Shown here: one piece after another, positions 1-4,039 of the stretch
Numbering within the stretch: the stretch's first letter is position 1
Layout of the letters: each line of letters starts with the position of its first letter
DNA from: Methanosarcinales archaeon
Lineage (GTDB): Archaea > Halobacteriota > Syntropharchaeia > Alkanophagales > Methanospirareceae
Length of the DNA stretch: 5,316 nucleotides
Direction: 5' to 3'
Assembly: GCA_009618475.1 (NCBI GenBank)
Contig: WJOV01000108.1
Span: forward strand, 1-5,316
The notes under the pieces: generated by a model
Database searches by the model: none
Seen by the model: only the letters and a program-made list of their open reading frames with translations
Told to the model about the DNA's origin: nothing
Position numbers and translations under genes: made by a program

Positions 1-2
1 AT

Positions 3-647
3 ATAGACTCACTTTATTTGAATGATTTAGGGTTTAATATTTACAAGGACAATATCGAGGTATATTATAAAGACACTGGTGATCATTATCTCTCCGTTAA
101 ATTGGATGAAAATCTTGAAAATCCAAAATGGATGGAAATGGACTCTAATAAGATAGAATGGTTTAAAAATAATTGGGCCCCTCTTAAAAAAGTAGATGAT
201 GAATCTCAGGAGAAAGGTATTTTGTTCATTAATGGCAAGCAACCTTATTATGGATACAAGGTTATTAAGAATATAATAAGTAGTACTGAAAAAGAATTAA
301 CCATTGTAGATCCCTATATTGACAACACGGTATTTGCCATTTTAGAAGAAGTAAAAAAATCAGCCAAAATAATGATTTTGGCTTCTAAATTGCAAGGAAA
401 TTCAAAAGTAATGGCCATAAAATTTAAAAAGGAGCGAGGTAACTTTGAGATATACAAAACAAAACAATTTCACGATCGATTTATTATAGTTGATAAGAAA
501 TGTTATGTCATAGGGTCTTCAATCAATAATTTTGGTGATAAGGCAACAACATTATTTCAAATATCTGATGGTTTAGTAATAAATAAGATTAAAGATTTGA
601 TAACTACCATTACTAAAGACGCAGAGGTACTTACAATCGAATCATGA
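3..647 (+). CDS. Phospholipase-D-like (HKD-type) domain protein, 5' end cut by window edge
   Basis: The reading frame is open to the left edge. The first possible start inside the window is a TTG at 18 with no ribosome binding site, so the true start is probably outside; numbering below counts from that TTG (209 residues). The C-terminal half carries a PLD signature: H152-x-R154-x4-D159, then G166-S167-S168-x-N170, matching HxKx4Dx6GSxN with Lys replaced by Arg. A conserved-looking DPYID stretch at 98-102 precedes it, as in the first strand of PLD-like domains. Residues 1-65 are charged and not recognised. Only one HKD-like motif is present, so an active enzyme would have to dimerise, as the Nuc nuclease family does. 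Likely a nuclease-like or phosphodiesterase-like accessory protein; the substrate is unknown. Base composition is clearly more AT-rich than the genes to the right, consistent with acquired DNA. Superfamily assignment is fairly secure, function is not. Confidence 0.75.
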   Translation: MDSLYLNDLGFNIYKDNIEVYYKDTGDHYLSVKLDENLENPKWMEMDSNKIEWFKNNWAPLKKVDDESQEKGILFINGKQPYYGYKVIKNIISSTEKELTIVDPYIDNTVFAILEEVKKSAKIMILASKLQGNSKVMAIKFKKERGNFEIYKTKQFHDRFIIVDKKCYVIGSSINNFGDKATTLFQISDGLVINKIKDLITTITKDAEVLTIES

Positions 648-865
648 AATAGTGGGGATTTATTTGGATACAAAGCCAAAAAGTGTGCTACCTACTTTGT
701 TACCGCTCCAGAACCTTCGCGTTCTTACAATAGTGGTATTTGCCCAAACTTCAGCCTCTTATTCCCTCCTTTTTATTAAAAACCTGCTGAACCTGAAACC
801 CGAACCGACTATGAAAGAAGCTTCTTAACCGTATTCTTAACAAGTACTATGCATAAAGTGGAAAG
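648..865. other. Gene-poor gap of about 220 bases
   Basis: No convincing gene lies here. A 58-codon frame from a GTG at 652 to a TAA at 828 exists but has no ribosome binding site and a composition unlike a normal protein. The gap holds one copy of the dispersed element (793-820), a perfect 12-base palindrome AAGAAGCTTCTT (815-826), and a direct repeat of TTCTTAAC (822-829 and 834-841). An oligo-T stretch at about 767-773 could end transcription of the PLD-like gene, but no strong stem precedes it. Confidence 0.5.
793..820 (+). repeat. Dispersed intergenic element, copy A
   Basis: This 28-base stretch matches copy C (3619-3645) at 22 of 28 aligned columns, including the exact block AAACCCGAA and the end AAGAAG. 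It is the most diverged of three copies. See copies B (1667-1693) and C; all three lie in gaps and point the same way. Confidence 0.45.
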
Positions 866-873
866 TTTATATT
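866..873 (+). promoter_or_regulatory. TATA box of the nitrilase-like gene
   Basis: TTTATATT fits the archaeal TATA-box consensus. Archaeal transcription starts about 25 bases downstream of the box centre, near 895. That is past an in-frame ATG at 877 and ahead of the ATG at 922, which supports the later start codon. Confidence 0.5.
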
Positions 874-909
874 TTAATGATATTAAAAATACATGATGGA
901 ATAAAGTCA

Positions 910-914
910 GGGAG
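910..914 (+). promoter_or_regulatory. Ribosome binding site deciding the start at 922
   Basis: GGGAG lies 7 bases before the ATG at 922. The in-frame ATG at 877 has no comparable site, so 922 is preferred; the protein from there also begins with the MKIA strand typical of nitrilase-superfamily N-termini. Confidence 0.6.
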
Positions 915-921
915 TAAAGAT

Positions 922-1656
922 ATGAAAATTGCCACATGTACCGTATCACGCGATGGATTTGGTGATCTTAGCAAGTCTGAGGAACGGATTAGTCTTCTCT
1001 ATACTGTTTTAAGCAAGTCTGAAGACCTTCACGTCGATCTCCTGTGTCTACCCGGGGGATACCTGATGGCTAAAACTATTTCAGAAAAAGAAAAATTTTC
1101 TCAAGCCATCCTTAATGAAGCAAAGAAGCATAATGTCGCAATAGCAATAGGTATTGATACCGAAATAAAAAAGAATCCATCGTCAGATTGGTTAGATAGA
1201 ATAAAGAAGAATACTCTTCCGTGGTTTGCAATAAGCTGGAGTCCAACAGAAAACATACTTCATTCTTGGCGACAGCGGTCCGTCACAGGCAGAGATCAAA
1301 AGTATAGCTCTGATGATGCCTGTGCAGAGGAACGAGCACTTCCTATTTCGGATGGGCGTATAGAAGTGTTGATGTGTGGAGAAATATTCAATGAGCGAAT
1401 TAGGAAGAATATTGTGTCACGAAAAGATGATCTGACGGCAGTAGTTGATCTAGGACATATATCTGCTGGATTTAGGGTTTGGGCTGGGATGAAGAAACTG
1501 GCAGAAGGAGGATTGACCGTTTTATGCTCGGTGCATACAGATGGGAGGTTGGGACAGAAATATTGTTATACCCCTAGTGGTTCTATGTCTACTCGTGCCC
1601 CCGATACAACTTTTTCTGGGCCTCCTCGTTTAGAATTGAAGGCATGGTCTTTGTAA
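922..1656 (+). CDS. Nitrilase-superfamily-like (carbon-nitrogen hydrolase) protein lacking the usual catalytic Glu
   Basis: The protein is 244 residues, close to the 260-300 usual for the superfamily. It starts MKIATC like a first beta strand. VDLLCLPGGYL (38-48) sits where family members have the DLxxxPE motif, but the catalytic Glu position is Gly45. RIEVLMCGEIF (146-156) matches the segment around the nucleophile, leaving Cys152 as candidate nucleophile. The catalytic Lys is not clear: W116-RQRS may put Arg there, with K127 an alternative. The C-terminal P218-S-G resembles the late PxG turn of the fold. Known members cleave nitriles, amides or ureido groups with a Glu-Lys-Cys triad in the cytoplasm; with Glu missing, this one may be inactive, altered in chemistry, or a scaffold. 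An alternative ATG at 877 would add 15 residues. It appears to be transcribed alone. The family call rests on motif spacing only and is moderate. Confidence 0.6.
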   Translation: MKIATCTVSRDGFGDLSKSEERISLLYTVLSKSEDLHVDLLCLPGGYLMAKTISEKEKFSQAILNEAKKHNVAIAIGIDTEIKKNPSSDWLDRIKKNTLPWFAISWSPTENILHSWRQRSVTGRDQKYSSDDACAEERALPISDGRIEVLMCGEIFNERIRKNIVSRKDDLTAVVDLGHISAGFRVWAGMKKLAEGGLTVLCSVHTDGRLGQKYCYTPSGSMSTRAPDTTFSGPPRLELKAWSL

Positions 1657-1666
1657 AGCGGTGATG

Positions 1667-1693
1667 CTGAAACCGAAGCGGTTGTGGAAGAAG
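1667..1693 (+). repeat. Dispersed intergenic element, copy B
   Basis: This copy lies just after the nitrilase-like stop codon. It shares the exact blocks CCGAAGCGGT and TGGAAGAAG with copy C, and 23 of 28 aligned columns overall. Its centre AACCG-AAG-CGGTT could fold into a 5-bp mini-hairpin, but copy A does not preserve that pairing and copy C only partly. Confidence 0.5.
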
Positions 1694-1754
1694 GGTTATG
1701 ACAAAGTTTGACCTATATCACGTATAAGACCAGGGTCTGTATCCACTTCTCTCT

Positions 1755-1784
1755 GTCCCAACCCTATTTATGGGACTCTTTTTT
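1755..1784 (+). terminator. Intrinsic-type terminator for the nitrilase-like gene, inside the opposing gene's 3' end
   Basis: A perfect 6-bp stem GTCCCA (1755-1760) / TGGGAC (1771-1776) with a 10-base loop is followed by TCTTTTTT (1777-1784). On the plus strand this is a stem plus oligo-T terminator 98 bases past the nitrilase-like stop. It overlaps the last codons of the methyltransferase on the other strand, where the T run encodes two lysines. Read in the minus direction no T run follows the stem. Confidence 0.6.
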
Positions 1785-2624
1785 GCCAACACCCAGGATA
1801 TAACCCACGTGCTGCGAGGTCGCGGATTTAATTATGGGGGCGCCCACTAGAACTCTCTTGGCCTTACTGAGTTTTTTAAACCTGTTCCTGATTACCTTGC
1901 TCAATAAGGCGTATTTCATTATTCTTACCATCAGTTTGAATAATTTTCCAGAACCGCCAATTTCTTTAATTAACAGCGGGAATTCTTTCAGGCTCATCAG
2001 TTCCCTGTTTTCGTGTATCTCAACCCCTTTAAAACCTGTGTTTTCGAGCCACTCCTTCCACTCCTCTGAGGTGTGGATCGTAAAAGGCAACTGCGTGATA
2101 TCGCCGATGATCTGCTCCGCCTCCAGGAGCTCTTCCGCTACTTTTGGAGGCATGTCTTTATCCTTGAACATCTCGTTGATCCCGATGCAGCCTCCTTTTT
2201 TCAATACCCTCGTGAACTCCTTGAATGCCCTTTTCATCTCCAGGAACTGCGACACAAACTGGGTTATTACAACGTCAAAAGTAGCCGCCTCGAAGGGCAA
2301 ATCATAGGCGTCCCCGACCCGGAACTCTACTCGGTCCTGGATGTTTTCCCTTTCTGCTCTCTCCTTAGCCTTCTTGATCGCCTCCTCCGCGACATCTACG
2401 CCCACGAGCCAGCAGCCAAATTTCTTGGCAAGGTAACAGGCGTTAAAACCGGTTCCGCATCCAACCACCAGCACCTTCTTGACTTCATCGATCTGACACA
2501 ATTCGCCCAGTCTTTCCGTGGATGTCAAGCCACCTATCTGGAAAAAGGGCACCTCTAGGTAGCCCATGAAATCGTAATAGCTCAGGTTCTCGATCTCTTC
2601 AATCGAAAGGTCATTTTCTGCCAT
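1764..2624 (-). CDS. Class I SAM-dependent methyltransferase (Methyltransf_11 / UbiE-like)
   Basis: This 286-residue protein is predicted to transfer a methyl group from S-adenosylmethionine to a small molecule. Motif I is VLVVGCGTGF (51-60), the glycine-rich SAM loop. The acidic residue ending strand 2 is D77 in VGVD, and GDA (104-106) plus FDVVI (116-120) match the adenine-contacting region and motif post-II. RVLKKGG (139-145) is the usual turn before strand 5. Residues 1-50 probably form a helical lid. The basic tail from about 230 (MKYALL, then many Lys/Arg) is not part of the core fold and may contact substrate or membrane. The ATG at 2624 has GGGGAG (2630-2635) 5 bases upstream. It has its own TATA box and follows the regulator unit on the same strand after 95 bases. 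The substrate cannot be told from the sequence; the superfamily call is secure. Confidence 0.9.
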   Translation of the reverse strand: MAENDLSIEEIENLSYYDFMGYLEVPFFQIGGLTSTERLGELCQIDEVKKVLVVGCGTGFNACYLAKKFGCWLVGVDVAEEAIKKAKERAERENIQDRVEFRVGDAYDLPFEAATFDVVITQFVSQFLEMKRAFKEFTRVLKKGGCIGINEMFKDKDMPPKVAEELLEAEQIIGDITQLPFTIHTSEEWKEWLENTGFKGVEIHENRELMSLKEFPLLIKEIGGSGKLFKLMVRIMKYALLSKVIRNRFKKLSKAKRVLVGAPIIKSATSQHVGYILGVGKKESHK

Positions 2625-2629
2625 AGAAA

Positions 2630-2680
2630 CTCCCCGGTAACATACTGCATACTGTTCTATAAATATAATGTTTAAATATA
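2630..2680 (-). promoter_or_regulatory. Promoter and ribosome binding site of the methyltransferase
   Basis: On the minus strand two adjacent TATA-like boxes, TATATTTAAA (2680-2671) and TATATTTATA (2667-2658), lie ahead of the gene. They would place the transcription start near 2650 or 2638, giving a leader of roughly 13 to 26 bases that contains GGGGAG (2635-2630) before the ATG at 2624. This suggests transcription independent of the regulator unit upstream. Confidence 0.5.
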
Positions 2681-2685
2681 GAAGA

Positions 2686-2700
2686 ATTAAAAAATAATCA
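2686..2700 (-). terminator. Oligo-T terminator after the regulator unit
   Basis: The minus strand reads TTATTTTTTAATTC about 20 bases past the stop of the 52-residue ORF, with six consecutive T at 2694-2689. Archaeal RNA polymerase can stop at such tracts without a hairpin, and none is evident here. Confidence 0.35.
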
Positions 2701-2719
2701 GTTCATTTTGTATAACCCT

Positions 2720-2878
2720 TCAATAACTGTTTTTTACGACATCTGAATCGATTCCCATTGCGTTTCCTGCCTTTTCAAATACTTCGCCAGAATGAAGAGT
2801 ATGCAACTTTTGGTCATTAAAATCAAATATGCTGCGGGTTCCCTTTTTAATCTGGTCATATTCTTCATATAATGTCAT
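2720..2878 (-). CDS. Small 52-residue protein overlapping the winged-helix regulator gene
   Basis: This ORF starts MTLYEEYDQI and ends DVVKNSY. Its ATG at 2878 overlaps the last 14 bases of the regulator gene in another frame. A strong Shine-Dalgarno sequence, GAGGGAG (2889-2883), lies 4 bases upstream inside the regulator's coding region, the typical layout of translationally coupled gene pairs. No transmembrane segment or cysteine is visible; the protein is mixed-charged and appears soluble. I do not recognise the family. It may be a complete small partner of the regulator, or the surviving N-terminus of a longer toxin gene: after the TGA the same frame stays open for only ten codons (RVIQNELIIF), so any longer version is lost. 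The ribosome binding site and overlap make translation likely; the function is open. Confidence 0.6.
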   Translation of the reverse strand: MTLYEEYDQIKKGTRSIFDFNDQKLHTLHSGEVFEKAGNAMGIDSDVVKNSY

Positions 2879-3449
2879 GATACTCCCTCTCTATGAGCAT
2901 GTGTGCAGCTTCCACAGCCACGCCCTGTTCTCTTAGCAGATCAAATATAAGCTGTGGAGTAGAGACAATGCTATATCCTTTCTTCTTTATGTTTGCATAG
3001 AATACGTGACTGTCATCTATTAGCAACCTAAAGTTCCCTTTTCCAACCAGCCCAGTCGCTATGAGCAGTTTGTGCCATGCTTGTAGCTCGTGCTCCTGTA
3101 CATAGATATCAACACGTGACGGAAACAAGTAGTTTTGAGTAAGTGTTTCTGCATAGTACGTTGTCAGAGCGTATTTTAGGTTTGTTGTGCTTAGTACTTC
3201 AAGCGGATTTTGCACGTTGTATTCTCTAAAATATGGACGGGGATTGATTTCTATCCAGTAAGAAAATAATCCTTCCACATCTATTACTTCTGTGTTCTTT
3301 ACCAGTTTTTTCAGTTCTAATTTCCTTAGAAACGAATGAGCCCAAGGTTGCGAGCAATCTGCCTCTTTTGCTATGCGGTATTGAGATAACGTTCCATTTG
3401 GGCGGATGAGCAGTATTCTGAGTATCCTCTCCCTTTTTTTGCCTTTCAT
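2865..3449 (-). CDS. Winged-helix DNA-binding protein with AbiEi-antitoxin-like C-terminal region
   Basis: The 194-residue protein starts MKGKKRERILRILL. Residues 1-60 fit a winged helix-turn-helix: a helix, then LSQYRIAKEADCSQPWAHSF as the two HTH helices, followed by KLELKKLVKNTEV as the wing. The rest resembles archaeal proteins with a nucleotidyltransferase-like or AbiEi-type C-terminal part: a VDIYV strand, GNFRLLIDD, VFYA, then IVSTPQLIFDLLREQG and VEAAHMLIE near the end. AbiEi proteins repress their own operon and neutralise a downstream AbiEii nucleotidyltransferase; here the downstream gene is only 52 residues. The ATG at 3449 is chosen because a TATA box centred 26 bases upstream puts the transcript start on it (leaderless); a TTG at 3461 would lie upstream of that point. 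A palindrome adjoining the TATA box suggests autoregulation. The DNA-binding role is likely; the antitoxin link is inference. Confidence 0.7.
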   Translation of the reverse strand: MKGKKRERILRILLIRPNGTLSQYRIAKEADCSQPWAHSFLRKLELKKLVKNTEVIDVEGLFSYWIEINPRPYFREYNVQNPLEVLSTTNLKYALTTYYAETLTQNYLFPSRVDIYVQEHELQAWHKLLIATGLVGKGNFRLLIDDSHVFYANIKKKGYSIVSTPQLIFDLLREQGVAVEAAHMLIEREYHDII

Positions 3450-3470
3450 AATATATAGCAATAATAACTT

Positions 3471-3480
3471 TTATTTAAAT
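3471..3480 (-). promoter_or_regulatory. TATA box for a leaderless regulator mRNA
   Basis: The minus strand reads ATTTAAATAA (3480-3471), an excellent archaeal TATA box. Its centre is about 26 bases from the ATG at 3449, and no Shine-Dalgarno sequence is present between, as expected for a leaderless transcript. Confidence 0.6.
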
Positions 3481-3481
3481 G

Positions 3482-3499
3482 TTACCTATATATAGGTAA
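3482..3499. promoter_or_regulatory. Perfect 18-bp palindrome, candidate operator of the winged-helix regulator
   Basis: TTACCTATATATAGGTAA is identical to its reverse complement. It sits directly upstream of the regulator's TATA box, where a bound dimer would block TFB/TBP access. The 13-base half GTTACCTATATAT recurs at 3518-3530, 37 bases away in the same orientation. A dimeric winged-helix protein encoded next door is the obvious candidate ligand. Confidence 0.6.
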
Positions 3500-3517
3500 A
3501 AATCATTGTATATAAAG

Positions 3518-3530
3518 GTTACCTATATAT
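3518..3530. repeat. Second partial copy of the operator sequence
   Basis: GTTACCTATATAT repeats bases 3481-3493 exactly. The right half of the palindrome is not conserved here (TCGCC instead of AGGTAA). The 37-base distance is about three and a half helical turns, so the two sites would face roughly opposite sides of the DNA. Confidence 0.5.
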
Positions 3531-3543
3531 TCGCCTCAAAGAT

Positions 3544-3651
3544 ATGCACAATTTAATGGCGGTTGCGAGGAACATCGTTGATTCTACAGCTATATCTCCA
3601 CTTGAAAAAACTGCCGATCCCAAACCCGAAGCGGTATGGAAGAAGCAGTGA
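3544..3651 (+). CDS. Doubtful 35-residue ORF divergent from the regulator
   Basis: The frame runs from an ATG at 3544 (second ATG at 3556) to a TGA at 3651, with a product starting MHNLMAVARNIV and ending KPEAVWKKQ. A plus-strand TATA-like TATATAAA (3509-3516) lies between the two operator copies, which would start a transcript near 3538, so a short-leader mRNA controlled by the same sites is possible. There is no ribosome binding site. The last third is dispersed-element copy C, so this may be non-coding or the tail of a lost gene. No homology is recognised. Confidence 0.25.
   Translation: MHNLMAVARNIVDSTAISPLEKTADPKPEAVWKKQ
3619..3645 (+). repeat. Dispersed intergenic element, copy C
   Basis: This copy reads AAACCCGAAGCGGT followed by ATGGAAGAAG. 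It is the hub of the three copies, sharing 22 of 28 aligned columns with copy A and 23 of 28 with copy B. It lies in the gap between the regulator and the zinc-ribbon gene. Confidence 0.5.
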
Positions 3652-3734
3652 GTAGCAGCAGTTTGAAGAGGTTCACCATTAATGAATCACAAAGACGAGT
3701 TCAAATATTATCCAATGCTTTTTTTTTGAAGTTA
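3652..3734. other. Short gap with an oligo-T run
   Basis: Nothing gene-like is visible. A run of nine or more T (about 3719-3727) just before the zinc-ribbon promoter could stop plus-strand transcription coming from the 3509 TATA-like box and insulate the next gene. Confidence 0.3.
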
Positions 3735-3768
3735 TTTAAATAATAAGAGACTACTATAACAAGGAGGT
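3735..3768 (+). promoter_or_regulatory. Promoter and strong ribosome binding site of the zinc-ribbon gene
   Basis: TTTAAATA (3735-3742) is a consensus-like archaeal TATA box with a purine-rich GAAG just upstream as a possible BRE. It predicts a transcript start near 3761-3763. AAGGAGGT (3761-3768) is a near-perfect Shine-Dalgarno match, 8 bases before the ATG at 3777. The short leader and strong site point to efficient translation. Confidence 0.65.
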
Positions 3769-3776
3769 ATAATATA

Positions 3777-3953
3777 ATGAGCGAAAGAAATTTTGGCGGA
3801 AGAAGACAGGGTTTTGACCGTCCACCGCGAGAGATGCACACGGTTACTTGTGCGGACTGCGGGGAAGAATGTCAAGTACCATTTAAACCAGATGGCTCTC
3901 GACCTGTTTACTGTCAGGACTGTTACCAGAAACATCGACCGAAAAGATTTTAG
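3777..3953 (+). CDS. Small CxxC/CxxC zinc-ribbon protein (58 residues)
   Basis: The protein begins MSERNFGGRRQGFDRPPR, a basic, glycine/arginine-rich tail of about 20 residues. A small zinc ribbon follows: C25-x2-C28 and C46-x2-C49 are the likely four zinc ligands, with an extra C32. Between them VPFKPDGSRPVYC is characteristic of short archaeal and bacterial ribbon proteins of the CxxC-x17-20-CxxC type (zf-trcl-like), many of which share the same Arg-rich start and KHRPKRF-like end. The full length agrees with that family, so this is a complete gene. Function is not established; the basic tail and ribbon suggest nucleic-acid or ribosome binding, which is inference. It stands alone, converges on gyrB, and has its own promoter, strong Shine-Dalgarno site and terminator, which suggests high constitutive expression. 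Confidence 0.88.
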   Translation: MSERNFGGRRQGFDRPPREMHTVTCADCGEECQVPFKPDGSRPVYCQDCYQKHRPKRF

Positions 3954-3973
3954 TCGATAATGTATAGGTAAGT

Positions 3974-4028
3974 AAGATCGGAACGATTTTTCCTCTTGTC
4001 GAAACGAGGGGGAATATTTTTATTTTTT
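3974..4028 (+). terminator. Tandem terminator hairpins after the zinc-ribbon gene
   Basis: Two stem-loops follow each other. The first is AAGATCG-GAA-CGATTTT (3974-3990; 7 pairs including one G-T) running into T residues. The second is TTCCTCTT (3990-3997) / AGGGGGAA (4007-4014), 8 pairs with two G-T, followed by TATTTTTATTTTTT (4015-4028). Together they make a strong plus-strand stop before the opposing gyrB 3' end. Confidence 0.65.
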
Positions 4029-4039
4029 AAAAAAGCTTT
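4023..4039 (-). terminator. Oligo-T terminator after gyrB
   Basis: Directly after the gyrB TGA the minus strand reads AAAGCTTTTTT, with six T at 4034-4029. The perfect palindrome TTTTTTAAAAAA (4023-4034) supplies a T tract to both convergent genes. Confidence 0.45.

Noticed and set aside
652..828. 58-residue plus-strand frame from a GTG after the PLD-like gene
   Set aside because: No ribosome binding site, Leu/Ser/Thr-rich content unlike a known domain, and its tail is only the diverged copy A of the dispersed element; it is probably chance.
1727..1738. Small inverted repeat AGACC-AG-GGTCT after the nitrilase-like gene
   Set aside because: A 5-bp stem with a 2-base loop is sterically poor and is not followed by a T run; the hairpin at 1755-1776 is the better terminator.
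1834..2558. Two long plus-strand frames opposite the methyltransferase
   Set aside because: They are antisense to a clear SAM methyltransferase with intact motifs, lack ribosome binding sites, and have compositions expected of complementary-strand shadows.
3482..3530. CRISPR or tandem-repeat array
   Set aside because: There are only one full palindrome and one partial copy, too few and too short for an array; placement at a TATA box fits an operator better.
3732..3935. Minus-strand frame opposite the zinc-ribbon gene
   Set aside because: The plus-strand gene has a promoter, Shine-Dalgarno site and conserved zinc-ligand pattern; the antisense frame has none of these.
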